A stretch of DNA of 64,000 bases from Ovis canadensis (lineage: Eukaryota; Chordata; Mammalia; Artiodactyla; Bovidae): assembly GCF_042477335.2 (NCBI RefSeq), contig NC_091251.1, forward strand, positions 84,211,501-84,275,500, in the 5' to 3' direction. The notes under the pieces were generated by a model, which made no database searches, was not told where the DNA came from, and saw only the letters and a program-made list of their open reading frames with translations. Made by a program: the position numbers and the translations under genes. Below, one piece after another: positions 27,200 to 45,169 of this stretch. Within the stretch, counting starts at the first letter, position 1; each line of letters starts with the position of its first letter.

Positions 27200-28160
27200 A
27201 TAAACTAAATATTTCCATACCTGGTTGAACCATTCCTATCCCAAAACAACTTCAGAAACAGTTTTTCCTCTTAGAATACCTGTCATGATTAATATACCAG
27301 TGAACACATATAACTCCAGCAAAAATTGGAAAGTCATCCTTAACTTTTCTTTTGCTCACTGATCTACATTCTGTTTCAAAATCTTAATAGATTTACTATG
27401 TGTGTCTCCTCCATTCCCTCCTTCCACTCTTGCTTTCGTGCCATTGAGTTCTTCAGCTCATTATTACCTTTTGCTTGAACTGTTGCCATTAAAGTCTCCT
27501 AACTGCATCTCTGCCAACAGATTTGTGCCCTTTTAGTCTCCTCCAGGTTTCCAAGAAGTGAACTTCCTAATGTGAAAATCAGATCATGTCTTGTAAAAAT
27601 GCCTCATTGCTTCCCTTCATCTTCACACACAAACTTTTGTTTATAAAAAATATTAGAAGGGTGGGAGATTTTTATTTATCAAAAGAAGACATGCATTTTG
27701 AAAATCTGAAAGAAAAATAGACCTCTTTAATAAATCTAAACTTCTTAGCATGGCAAGGAAAGATATTTATGATCTGGCCCCTGGTGACTTCTACCCCGTT
27801 TTTTTGGTGGTTTTTTTTTTTTTGAGATTTTATTTTTGACCGTGCTAGGCCTTTGTTGTGGTGCACGGCCTTCTCTCGTTGTGGTGTGCAGGCTCAGTTG
27901 CCCTGTGGCATGTGGGATGTGACCAGGGATCAAACCCATGTCCCCTGCTTTGGATGGTGAATTCTTTACCATTGGACCACCACGGACGTTCCTGATTTTC
28001 CCAAATTAATCAGGAGGATGGGAAGACCCTTCTGATGTGGCCCTTAATACCCTACTTCCAGAGAACTCCACATGCTATTTTGTTGTCTTAGTACAGTGAT
28101 AGTTTTCTTAACTCCAAACACAAACTTAGCTTCTAAGAGTCACTCACCGCATCTACTTGT
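27200..28160 (+). repeat. L2 LINE, split by a CHR SINE
   Basis: Segments such as TTTAGTCTCCTCCAGGTTTC, CTAAACTTCTTAGCATGGCA and TTTATGATCTGGCCCC follow L2 order on both sides of the SINE at 27810-27992. Confidence 0.6.
27810..27992 (-). mobile_element. CHR-type SINE, near full length
   Basis: It is reversed: poly-T start, GACCGTGCTAGGCCTTTGTT, TTCTCTCGTTGTGGTGTGCA, then the tRNA-like part GGGATCAAACCCATGTCCCC and GGACCACCACGGACG. Confidence 0.85.
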
Positions 28161-28274
28161 AGAGCTTTCCTTGTTTCTTTAAAAAGCTACTGTTCCTTAT
28201 ATGTGGTCTGTCATAGCCTTTTTTCTGTTTTGAAATTATTTGCTTGCTTGTCCCATTTTTTACTGTAAAACTGT

Positions 28275-28440
28275 AACATACTGGCTGAAGGCATAGGTTT
28301 TGTAACCAGACTACTAAATGCTGACTTTGCTGCCTATATCCAGATGATCTTAGACACATTTCTACTTTGCTTTGAGCATCAGTTTGTCACAGTATAATAC
28401 ATGTATTTGTATTATTTTAAAATTGAACGTTATACGAGAA
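28275..28440 (+). repeat. MIR SINE
   Basis: GCATAGGTTTTGTAACCAGA, TTTGCTGCCTATATCCAG and TTGAGCATCAGTTTGTCA match MIR order. Confidence 0.6.
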
Positions 28441-28474
28441 AATTGATCTTAAGCCCTATCCTACTGGACGGGAA

Positions 28475-28685
28475 AATGTGAGAAAGCACTGGCTTTGGAA
28501 TCACATCATTCTTGATTCAATCCTGGCTTGTGGTCCTGGTACTTATAGTGTGGCCTGGGTGTTAGAACTTAGCTGTTCTAAATCTCATCTTCCTTATCTG
28601 TTAAATAAGGGCCATGCTTCAAAAGGCTGTGGTAAGGATTATGAGAGTTTGTTGAGAGCCTAGTGCACATAGTGACTGCTTTACC
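28475..28685 (+). repeat. MIR SINE
   Basis: ACTGGCTTTGGAATCACATC, GTGTGGCCTGGGTGTTAGAA and CCTTATCTGTTAAATAAGGG match MIR. It follows another MIR directly. Confidence 0.7.
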
Positions 28686-29027
28686 ACTGGGGTTAACTTG
28701 AAGAAACACAAAGACAGAAATGCCAAGAGATATTTTATCGTGTTTGGTGCCAGTATTTATATCAATGCATGATAGAACAGATATGCCAATCCTTCTTTAG
28801 GAACTATTTTTACGTTTTTGAACTCAGTATATAAAGTATAGGGGTGGGTTGGGAAGAAAGGAAAGTGATGGAGTTAGAATTATAATGAAAGGGAGTGACA
28901 TTGTCCTTCTGATTATATCAGAAAGTTATCCAAATGGTTGTGATAGAGAGCTAAAAGCAGCCTGCTTAGAGACCAACCAAGTAAGATTTTGAGTCTGACC
29001 AGGAGATAGATGTTTTCTGGTTACTCT

Positions 29028-29150
29028 TTCTAGAACTTCTCACAGTTATACCCGTTAAGAACCAACATGGAAAAAATTTTGGAAAAATTTGCCTTCTAGA
29101 ACTTCTCACAGCTATACCCATTAAGAACCAATGTAGAAAAAATTTTGCTC
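29028..29150. repeat. 66-bp tandem duplication
   Basis: TTCTAGAACTTCTCACAG starts at both 29028 and 29094. The second copy matches for about 55 bp with a few substitutions and then diverges. Confidence 0.88.
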
Positions 29151-29290
29151 AGTATTGAGGAATTCTAACATATCAGACTTCTTACATCCAAAATATCCCA
29201 CAAATGACTATTATTTATTGTCCTAATTTCCACTTGTAATCATTCAAACATTTGAGTAGCTACTGTTTGTGGCACAATGATGTAGTGAGG

Positions 29291-29579
29291 TTCAGTTCAG
29301 TCTTTCAGTCGTGTCCGACTCTTTGTGACCCCATGAATCGCAGCACGCCAGGCCTCCCTGTCCATCACCAACTCCCAGGGTTCACTCAGACTCACATCCA
29401 TCGAGTCAGTGATGCCATCCAGCCATCTCATCCTCTGTCGTCCCCTTCTCCTCCTGCCCCCAATCCCTCCCAGCATCAGAGTCTTTTCCAGTGAGTCAAC
29501 TCTTCGCATGAGGTGGCCAAAGTACTGGAGTTTCAGCTTTAGCATCATTCCTCCCAAAGAAATCCCAGGGCTGATCTCC
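29291..29579 (-). mobile_element. BovB LINE 3' fragment, antisense
   Basis: It starts with reversed tail TTCAGTTCAGTCTTTCAGTC and continues CATCCATCGAGTCAGTGATG to AAATCCCAGGGCTGATCTCC. 5' truncated. Close to consensus, so fairly young. Confidence 0.92.
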
Positions 29580-29859
29580 TAATGAAGTTTAATATTAAAT
29601 AGTTCCTGTCCCATGATACTTAGAAAAAAATGAATTGTGTACTGCATAGTTGCTTTATATTACAGGTTTATAGTCCATTAAAAACACTTTTTGGTTAAAT
29701 TTTCTTGATCACTCCTCCCCCTTTTGGTACAAAAAGCTAACGTTAAATTAATTTTACCTTTTTCCCTCAAATATGAATAAAATTGACCTTCTAGGAAACC
29801 ATGTTGTTATATTTTGACATACATTGTCCCTTAGTGATAGAGGTACCTCAACTCAGATT

Positions 29860-30310
29860 GAGAAGCACTGATTGACATCTGATTAAATCAAAGCTCCTTA
29901 ACATGATATACAAAAGCGCTCATTAATCCGATTCTCTTGCCTGCTTCTCCAGCCTCACCTCCCAACTAGCCTGCCTGTACAATGTCAAGCATTTTCGTAT
30001 CTCTGTCTTTGCTTGTAGTGTACTTTCTTCCCCAAATAATTTACTCTCTCTTGACTCTCTTCTATACTCAACTCATAAGTCTCCTAAAAGAACCTGTCCC
30101 TCATCCCCATGATTCCTTATCATGGACAGGGGTGGTTCCTCTGATTCCTGCAGTATTACTATCACTGCACCTGCCACATAATTTCTTTTAGTAGTATGGC
30201 TAATTGCACCAGAAAATTCACTATAGGTTGAGTTTTTGCCTTTGCATTTTCACATCTACAACAGTGCCAGGCACATATGAGAATATAAAGGTTTAAATAA
30301 TGAAAAAATT
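29860..30310 (+). repeat. L2 LINE fragment
   Basis: AAAGCTCCTTAACATGATAT, TTCTCCAGCCTCACCTCCC and AACAGTGCCAGGCACATATG follow the L2 order to its 3' end. Confidence 0.7.
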
Positions 30311-30368
30311 TTAATTCCATGAGAATTTTTAAAAATATATAACCCATATAAGACCAATTAAAATTATA

Positions 30369-30569
30369 TTGGTGGCTCATATGGTAAAGCGTCTGCCTGT
30401 AATGTGGGAGACCTGGGTTCAATCCCTGGGTCAGGAAGATCCCCTTGAGAAGGAAATGGCAACCCACTCCAGTACTCTTGCCTGGAAAATCCCATTGGAC
30501 GGAGGAGCCTGGTAGGCTACAGTCCATGGGACTGCAAAGAATCGGACACAACTGAGTGACTTCACTTTT
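30369..30569 (+). mobile_element. Bov-tA SINE with intact Pol III boxes
   Basis: The tRNA-like head keeps an A-box-like TGGCTCATATGG (30373-30384) and a B-box GGTTCAATCCC (30416-30426), followed by a Bov-A body ending GACACAACTGAGTGACTTCA. Confidence 0.9.
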
Positions 30570-30659
30570 AAAGCATAATTAGGACTGTTGTGATTTATTA
30601 TTATTATTTTTTAAGGTTTCCTTGTAATGCTGCCACCTAGTGTTGATGTGTTTAGAGAT

Positions 30660-30915
30660 GATGCTGCTGCTGCTAAGTCGCTTAAGTCGTGTCCGACTCT
30701 GTGCGACCCCATAGACAGCAGCCCACGAGGCTCCCCTGTCCCTGGGATTCTCCAGGCAAGAACACTGGAGTGGGTTGCCATTTCCTTCTCCAGTGCATGA
30801 AAGTGAAAAGTGGAAGTGAAGTCGCTCAGTCGTGTCCAACTCTTAGCCACCCCATGGACTGTAGCCCAACAGACTCCTCTGACCATGGGATTCTCCAGGC
30901 AAGAGTACTGGAGTG
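30660..30915 (-). mobile_element. Bov-A2 SINE (dimer)
   Basis: Two reversed Bov-A units. A perfect 12-bp duplication GTGTTTAGAGAT flanks it at 30648-30659 and 30916-30927. Confidence 0.95.
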
Positions 30916-30967
30916 GTGTTTAGAGATAGCCCTTAGTAAACAATTTTGGATTTTGGCTTAGTTTGGT

Positions 30968-31286
30968 TTCAGTTCAGTCACTTAGTGTGTCCGACTCCTT
31001 GTGACCCCATGGACTGCAGCACACCAGGCCTCCCTGTCCATTGCCAACTCCTGGAGTTTACTCAGACTCATGTCCATTGAGTCAGTGATGCCATCCAGCT
31101 ATCTCATCCTCTGTCATCCCCTTCTCCTTCTGCCTTCAATCTTTCCCAGCATCAAGGTCTTTTCAAATCTTTGCATCAGGTGGCCAAAGTATTGGAATTT
31201 CAGCTTCAGCATCAGTCCTTCCGATGAATATTCAGGACTGATCTCCTTTAGGATGGACTGGTTGGATCTCCTTGCAGTCCAAGGTT
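30968..31286 (-). mobile_element. BovB LINE 3' fragment, antisense
   Basis: Starts with TTCAGTTCAGTCACTTAG and ends within GGTTGGATCTCCTTGCAGTC. It is followed by a poly-T and ATTT-rich stretch. Confidence 0.9.
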
Positions 31287-32333
31287 GAGTTTTTGGTTTT
31301 TTTTTTTTTTTACAAATAAGCTATTTATCTATTTATTTATTTATTTTGGAATAAACTATGGCAGATCTTTCTTTAAGGTGTGACAACAAACAGTATTACT
31401 TTTATACATTTTTTAGGATAAAGATACCCTGTGTGTTTTCTAGAGTTAGTTGGTTTTTTATATTTTTGTATACAGTATATTACATAACTTTTCCTTGAAC
31501 TTCAGTTAGAAAGTCCTTTGAATTCTAAAGCCTGAGAAATCAAAGAACTTAACTCATCTTTTACTCCCAGAAGAGGAGAGAGTATTTCTGTTAGCATGAT
31601 ACTATTTCTTATGAAATGGGTTCCATTTCCGACTGTGGTTAGAGAGATGCATAAAATATAGTCTGTGTCCTAACCGAATTGCTAAGGAGCAGAATGGAAC
31701 TGAATTACTTCCTAGTTCATTTTCAGTTTGATATCACTGTTTCATATAAAATGAATTTCTAAAATTTTTTGTAATTTCAAAATAAGTACAAGAGCATCTT
31801 TCCAAACCAACATAATAAGAATTTATTTAGCTCCCATATTAAAATTTTATCATAGGTATTGATCCCCCAAGGTGTGAAGCCTTGCTGAGGAGAACTGTCA
31901 CATAAAGAATCTGATTTTATACATACACACACAAAAAGAATCTGGTTTTATGGCAAGAATAATATTACTGGTTTAGTCTATATTTTAAATTAAATAACAT
32001 TAACTTTGAAGCTTTTATCATTTAATTTAGCAGTCCTTCATAACTATTTATTATATTAATTATCCTATTACCAAAAGTATGTACAATAAAATAGGATAAA
32101 AGTAGGTAACAAGTTTGGGTGAAGGAGATATAAGGGTTAAGCAGCAGGGTGAACCCTTGGAGCTTAAAGGAATGCATGGTGCTGCATTTAGTATCTGTAG
32201 AGTTACTAAAAGTGAGGTATAAGTTTATTTAAACAAAGAAGAATGCTCTTTATTTTTGAAAATTCAATTGTCCATAAGGTTAATGCATATCAGATACTCT
32301 GAAGAAGCAAAATTTTATTCATTAGTTAGTTAA

Positions 32334-34853
<2,520 letters not shown>

Positions 34854-35164
34854 TAAGCTTGGAAAATAAATATTTGGGGGCAGCAAGTAGTCTTTGAATG
34901 CTCTTTTCTTTTATAGAAAAGATTATAAATGATAACTGAATTTTATTTTCACATTTCTACCCAATTACAGTTTTCAGTATTCTGACCTGAGTTTCTAGGC
35001 CAGCTATCTTTCACTGATTCCACTAATTACCATCAGTAGCTAGTCATCCCCATCCTTTTTACTCCCATTTGAAAAAAGACCTTGAAAAAATACATCTCTG
35101 ATGGATTTGTTTGTTCTAGTCATACAGCTATCATCATAAACTATCTCAAGCTAACTATATTATT

Positions 35165-35360
35165 TTTATAAAAAGAATTCTGGCCCTGGAATAGTTAGGT
35201 TTGTGTCATAGCTTTGTCCCTCATTAGTTCCATGACTTGGGGAAATCTCATTTCTCTGAATTTCATCCATTTAGGAGAGATGATAAAACTTACCTCAAAA
35301 GGTTAAAATGAGGATTAAGTGAAGTTATTTGTGAGATTACTGTAAAAGGCTGTATGATGA
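35165..35360 (+). repeat. MIR SINE
   Basis: TAGTTCCATGACTTGGGGAA, CTCTGAATTTCATCCATTTA and GGTTAAAATGAGGATTAAGT match the MIR order. Confidence 0.75.
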
Positions 35361-35613
35361 GACACATGACTCTTGTGTATTCATAAACTCTTCTCTTAGC
35401 GGACTGGCTTGTGAATATTGTGGCTATCAAATTTCAGCTTGTTGACCTCTGTGACACAAACCACCTCCATTTTAGCAATTATCACTTTGTATTTTAATTG
35501 TTTGCACAACTACTTTCACATTGGGTTTTACACTGCCTAAGGCAAGGGTTAGATATTTTGAACTGTTTGAATCCTTAGTTTACTTAGTAAACACGTAAAG
35601 TTTGTTGATTAAA

Positions 35614-35822
35614 GCAGCAGTGGTTCAGTGGTAAAGAATCCGCTTGCGGATGCAGGAGACCCTAGTCTGATCCCTGGGTCAGGAACATCCCCTGGAAAAG
35701 GAAATGGCAATCCACTCCAGGATTCTTTTTTCTGGGAAATCCCATGGATAGAGGAACCTGGTGGACTATAGTCCATTGGGTTGCAAAAGGGTTGGACATA
35801 ACTTGGCAACTAAACAACAAAA
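35614..35822 (+). mobile_element. Bov-tA SINE
   Basis: TTCAGTGGTAAAGAATCCGC, GATCCCTGGGTCAGGAACAT and a Bov-A body ending in AACTAAACAACAAA. Sense to HIF1A. Confidence 0.88.
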
Positions 35823-36351
35823 TTAAGCGAAACATGAAGATGGAGCTGTTGTTCATCATCCCTCTTCAACTCTATCCTATAGGTGGTATCACAGACCATT
35901 TTCTTACCACCAAAGGAAAAACAGTGCCCCTCTGAGAAGGACCTTCGTCATTTATCTTTATAGCTTAATATTCTAGGACCATCCTTAGATCATGCTTCAT
36001 ATATTAGTGTCCAAGAGTTCTATGTTAATTTCATTCCATGTTGGCACAAAAGATCTGTTTATTGTCCTACATGTACTTGACTATTACATTTCTTTGTTAC
36101 CACCAGTCTTCTCAAAGGGATAGCTGAAGTTTCTTAACTGAAATTAATCAAATATTTGAATTATCTTGTATTGTGAATTTTAATAGGTCTTTATTTCATA
36201 TTTCGGATTTTAAACCCTGAACATGACCAGGTAGGCATGAGAGATATTTTAAGGCATCATTCCATAAAGCAGAATTTTGAATTTTTTTGAGAGACATTTC
36301 AGAGTCCTCCTCCTCCAACATTGTGTCAAGTTCTCATTTAAGAATTACTAA

Positions 36352-38986
<2,635 letters not shown>

Positions 38987-39076
38987 TAATTTTTATTCTC
39001 AAGTGGCTGTGGGTTTAACTTGTTTTTGCTTCATAAGGTATGGCCATTGTAAAAACTCATGTATCTTGTTTTAAAG

Positions 39077-39501
39077 GACACTGATTTAGACTTGGAGATG
39101 TTAGCTCCTTATATCCCAATGGATGATGACTTCCAGTTACGTTCCTTTGATCAGTTGTCACCACTGGAAAACAGTTCTACAAGTCCTCAAAGTGCAAGCA
39201 CAAATACAGTATTCCAGCCCACTCAAATGCAAGAACCTCCTATAGCCACCGCCACTACCACCGCCACCAATGATGAATTGAAAACAGTGACAAAAGATGG
39301 TACGGAAGACATTAAAATACTGATTGCATTTCCATCTCCTCCCCACGTACCTAAAGAACCTCCTTGTGCCACAACGTCACCATATAGTGATACTGGAAGT
39401 CGGACAGCCTCACCCAACAGAGCAGGAAAAGGAGTCATAGAACAGACAGAAAAATCTCATCCAAGAAGCCCTAATGTGTTATCTGTCGCTTTGAGTCAAA
39501 G
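39077..39501 (+). CDS. HIF1A: HIF1A exon 12 (C-terminal oxygen degron, Pro564; inhibitory domain)
   Basis: It encodes residues 554-694 plus two bases of Arg695. [17 protein letters not shown] holds the second LxxLAP proline, residue 564, the main VHL degron. The rest is the Ser/Thr/Pro-rich inhibitory region, the least conserved part relative to human, with an Ala/Thr tract at residues 610-617 encoded by GCC/ACC triplets (39245-39268). Splice signals are poor: acceptor TTTTAAAG and donor GTATTT. The intron 11 before it is only 138 nt. Confidence 0.96.
39245..39268 (+). repeat. HIF1A: in-frame GCC/ACC triplet tract in exon 12
   Basis: Eight consecutive codons GCC, ACC or ACT encode ATATTTAT. 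The tract lies in the inhibitory domain between the ODD and the C-TAD and is a candidate site of length variation. Confidence 0.9.
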
Positions 39502-39881
39502 GTATTTATACGTAACATTAAACTTATACTTTGGTCATTATTCTTAAGGAAATGTGTATGATGGTAAATTATTTTTAAACATAGCAAACTTTTTCATATT
39601 TATACTTTAAGGAACATAAAATTGACACACGAATTCTGAACTTAAAACAAGCACTCAAACTGTTTCTAAATTAGCTTGTGTATTACTTTATAGTCATATC
39701 ACTTATCTAAATGTAGGAGTAGGAGGGTCTTCTAATACCTCTAAAAATAAAATCCAGCCAGTAAGTTCTGTAAATGTACAAAAACTGGCCCAGTTTCTTG
39801 TAATTGCTTAAATCAGACTAGCTAACTATCCTCTCTGAGCTCTTTTTAAGCTCACCTGAAGAAAAGCCGTCCCAACTTAAG

Positions 39882-40091
39882 TGTGTGTGTGTGTTGCCCA
39901 GTTGTGTCCAACTTTTTCCAACCCCATGGACTGGAGCCCACCAGGCTCCTCTGTCCCTGGAATTTTCCAGACAAGAATACTAGAGTGGATAGCCATTTCC
40001 TTCTCTAGGGGATCTCCCAACCAGGGACCAAACCCGGCTCTTCTGCACTGCAGGCAGATTCTTTACCATCTGAGCCACCAGGGAAGCCATT
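39882..40091 (-). mobile_element. Bov-tA SINE with (GT)n tail
   Basis: Reversed copy, starting with a GTGTGTGTGTGT tail and ending GAGCCACCAGGGAAGCC. The 10-bp duplication CCAACTTAAG flanks it at 39872-39881 and 40092-40101. Confidence 0.93.
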
Positions 40092-40354
40092 CCAACTTAA
40101 GGGTATTAATAATTCTCCATTCCAAATTGAACTTATGGTCTTCAGTCCTCAGCATTCAATACAGATACTTAATAAGCATTTAAAAATTTTGGATGTATAG
40201 TTACAGCTATATTTATACACATATATATATAGTAGATAGATAACTATGTAGTTATATATAACCATATTATAACTATTGCGTTTTGTTTTTCCTTTTTATT
40301 TATAGAACGCTAGCTGTATCACAGATTAAATAGGTTGGTTTTTGGAGGGTGGTT

Positions 40355-40481
40355 TGTACTAGGCCTTGGTTGCAGCATGTGGGACCTAGAGATCAAACCC
40401 ATAAAGTTGGAAATGGATATATTGATAAATACATCCATTGGGTGTGCCGAGTCTTAATTCTTAGACCACCAGGGAAGTCCC
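40355..40481 (-). mobile_element. degenerate CHR-type SINE
   Basis: TAGGCCTTGGTTGCAGCATG and the end TTAGACCACCAGGGAAGTCC mark a reversed CHR SINE with a diverged middle. Confidence 0.65.
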
Positions 40482-41689
40482 TAAGTATTAAAATAGGTTT
40501 TTAAGAGGTACAGTAGGAATCTAAGCATGTTTTATGACATTGCTTTTCCAGAGTTAACTTGAGCAAACATATGGACACCACCAAAATTTTAAGTTATAAT
40601 TTTGGTGTATGATTTGCAATAGGATTTGATATATTTTAAACGTGAGGCTATAGTCAAGAGAAAACGAGTCAGTGGGGTGGTGTATGGGGGACAGAAACGA
40701 TTCCTTCTCCACAGTGCCTAGACTGAGATATTAATAGCGATAGGAAAAAGCACTGCCATAGCCAGAGCTTATGGCTTTTTCTCCTGCCCTGCATCACTAC
40801 TTTGACCTAGAATGCTAGTAGAGACCTTTTCCTGGAACTTGGAAAAGATCTTGCAACTTTAACAAAGAAGTATTCTACATTACTTTTCTACTGTATCACC
40901 AACCAACTTTGGAGCTCCTCTGGGCAATGACAGTGTTACTAATATTTAACTCAGTACCTAACATGTACTTGCTTTATAAATGGTTATTGGATGAAGAAAA
41001 TAATGAACTTAGCAACAGAATTAGCAATAATCTGTAATTTATAGTTACAGAGATGAGATTTTTCAGTTTTCTAAATAAGTATGTACTTGTCAAAACCAAA
41101 GTCCAACAAACATCTAGTCAAATTAATGATTTTTTTTTTACATTAGTTCCAATACAGTATGCACTAAACACTTTAAGAAATGAATTTACCTTTCAGAACT
41201 AGATGGAGGCTTTTTCTTTACTACCTCTCTTGGTAATTTGAAAAAATCAAAGTGCTGTATTAAACCAGACAACTTGAAGTTTTAAAGATTGAAAATAAAC
41301 TATTAAAAGTACTACTACTAAGATGATATTTACGTGATAGACTGAGTTATCCTTAATAAAGATAACATGTATATAAAAATTAAAATATGCCTGTCTATAT
41401 ATTGAAGGTTTTATAGAATTTTTTAAAAATACAAAACAAGACTACATGTAGGAGAGCAGTTAGAGTAGTACCTCACTTACCATACGCCATTCTCAACTAG
41501 ATGAACAGAGCAAGGATCTATTATCATTATGTTGGGGTTCAGGGTAGGGAGCTGGTTCTTGAAAAGACAAAACATATAACAAAATCGATGTACTTGACAC
41601 ATAAAACAGTTCTTTACTGTTTACTGTTAGTTTTAGATACAGATAGTTCAAGTTTGATAATCAGATCAATACTGAGGGCAAAACAGCTT

Positions 41690-41910
41690 AGTGGGAAGAT
41701 CACTGGGAAGGAGAGTGGGTATTAGGAGACCTACAGTGTACTTCCATATTTGCAGCTAATTAGGAACAGAGCAAGTTACCTAACAGGCCTCAATTTTTTC
41801 ATTTATAAAATATGTATTATATACGTGTATTATCTTGGGGACTAGAGCAAAGGTAAAATGAACTAATGAAGATGCAATGTTTTATAAACAGTGAAAGCAT
41901 TATTCGAATG
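41690..41910 (+). repeat. MIR SINE
   Basis: ACAGAGCAAGTTACCTAACA and CCTCAATTTTTTCATTTATA match the MIR core. Confidence 0.65.
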
Positions 41911-42215
41911 TGAAACTTATATTACAGTAGTCCCAAGAATATGTATGTATTAGATGGAATGAAAGGCCAATATTTAACTCTTTAACATCAATTTAGTTCT
42001 GTTCACTTATGTTTTATAAATAGGGTAATGAATAGTTCAGGAAATTTTGTTTTAAAAAATAAGCTTTGACTTTTAGGGCAATAAACTTTAGTATAATCAG
42101 GAAAACTCTTATGTATAACATATCCCTTAATGTTGGAAAATAGGCATTATATATTTTGTTTAAAAAGCTAATGGGATATTTTTAAAATAAATAAAACAAC
42201 CATATTTTTTATTAA

Positions 42216-43652
<1,437 letters not shown>

Positions 43653-43682
43653 GCTTTTTCATAATCTCATTCCTTTTTTTGG

Positions 43683-43689
43683 ACACTGG
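43683..43689 (+). promoter_or_regulatory. HIF1A: miR-199a-5p seed match
   Basis: ACACTGG is the complement of the miR-199a-5p seed. It sits 30 nt after the stop codon, and human HIF1A is a reported target of this miRNA. Confidence 0.6.
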
Positions 43690-43920
43690 TGGCTCATTAC
43701 CTAAAGCAGTCTATTTATATTTTCTATATCTAATTTTAGAAGCCTGGCTACAAATACTGCACAAACTCGGTTAGTTCAATTTTGATCCCCTTTCTACTTA
43801 ATTTACATTAATGCTCTTTTTTAGTATGTTCTTTAACGCCAGATCACACACAGCACATTTTCATAGTTCTTCGGTATTTAAACCATTGCATTGCAGTAGC
43901 ATCATTTTTAAAATGCACCT

Positions 43921-43937
43921 TTTTATTTATTTATTTT
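43921..43937 (+). promoter_or_regulatory. HIF1A: AU-rich element
   Basis: Overlapping ATTTA pentamers include the nonamer TTATTTATT (43923-43931), the kind of site bound by TTP and HuR that controls mRNA decay. Confidence 0.65.
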
Positions 43938-44602
43938 GGGCTAGGGAGTTTGTCCCTTATCGAATTATTTTTAATAAGATGCCAATATAATTTTTTTAAG
44001 AAGGCTGTAACCTTTCATCATGATGAGTTTGAAAAATTTTTACTCAGTTTTTTCACATTTTACATAAACAATAATGATTTGCCAGCAGTACATGGTAGCC
44101 GCAATTGCACAATATATTTTCTTAAAAAAATACCAGCAGTTACTCATGCAATATATTCTGCATTTATAAAACTAGTTTTTAAGAAAAAATTTTTTTTGGC
44201 CTATGAAATTATTAAACCTGGAACATGACATTGTTAATCATATAATAATGATTCTTAAATGCTTGTATGATTTATTATTTAAATGGGTAAAGCCATTTAC
44301 ATGATATAGAAAGATATACATATATCTGGAAGGTATGTGGCATTTATTTGGATAAAATTCTCAATTCAGAGAAATGATTTGATGTTTCTGTAGTCACTTT
44401 GCCAGCTCAAAAGACAATACCCTATCTGTAGTTGTGGAAGTTTATGCTAATATTGTGTAATTGATATTAAACCTAAATGTTCTGCCCACCCTGTTGGTAT
44501 AAAGGTATTTTGAGCAGATTGTGAACAAAAAAAAAAATCATGCTTTGTTAGCAAAATTGCCTAGTAATGTTAATTTGCTCAAAATCTGATGTTTGGTTTT
44601 AT

Positions 44603-44609
44603 GCACTTT
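44603..44609 (+). promoter_or_regulatory. HIF1A: miR-17/20 family seed match
   Basis: GCACTTT complements the seed of the miR-17/20/106 family, reported to repress HIF1A. Confidence 0.5.
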
Positions 44610-44666
44610 GTCGCTATTAACATCCTTCTGTTTTCATATAGATTTCAATAATTGAGTAATTTTAGA

Positions 44667-44673
44667 AGCATTA
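44667..44673 (+). promoter_or_regulatory. HIF1A: miR-155 seed match
   Basis: AGCATTA complements the miR-155 seed; a miR-155 site in the HIF1A 3' UTR has been reported. Confidence 0.5.
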
Positions 44674-44798
44674 TTTTAGAAATATATAGTTGTCACAGTA
44701 AACATCTTGTTTTTCTATGTGCATTGTACAGATTTTTCATTCCTTTTGCTCTTTGTGGTTGGATCTTTTAACACTAACTGTATGGTTTTGTTACATCA

Positions 44799-44804
44799 AA
44801 TAAA
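44799..44804 (+). terminator. HIF1A: HIF1A polyadenylation signal
   Basis: AATAAA is followed by ACATCTTCTGTGGACCAGG-like sequence, the same as the end of the human mRNA, placing the cleavage site at about 44822. Confidence 0.92.
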
Positions 44805-45169
44805 CATCTTCTGTGGACCAGGCCCCCTTCGACCAGCTTTTATGTTAAAGTAATGTTTGTTTCAACACCTCCAACTCATAAAATTGTTTACCAACAGTTT
44901 AAGTATTTTATATTACATTATTCTTGCTATTTCTACATTTACCCTATTGCCATCACTTTATACTGTGTCCCTAACTGTAATGTTAAATAATAACAAACCA
45001 TAATATTCCTGTGTAAAAAATATGCTTTTAGAAAACTGTCATTTATGAATTTATGTACCTTTAATTTATTAAAGTAAAACAAAATTTTAATGTTTTAATA
45101 TGAATGGGATGAATGAAACAAATCCTTAACATTATAGTTACATAATTTTGTAAGGGTTAAAAGTTCCTT

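Larger units (their letters stand above)
43653..44822 (+). other. HIF1A: HIF1A 3' untranslated region
   Basis: About 1.17 kb of AT-rich sequence between the stop codon and the polyadenylation site. It carries an AU-rich element and seed matches listed separately. In human an antisense transcript (aHIF, HIF1A-AS2) overlaps this part; the sequence alone cannot show one here. Confidence 0.9.

Noticed and set aside
30373..30426. possible tRNA gene
   Set aside because: The A- and B-box belong to a tRNA-derived SINE fused to a Bov-A body; no cloverleaf with a usable anticodon arm was apparent. The same applies to the CHR copies.
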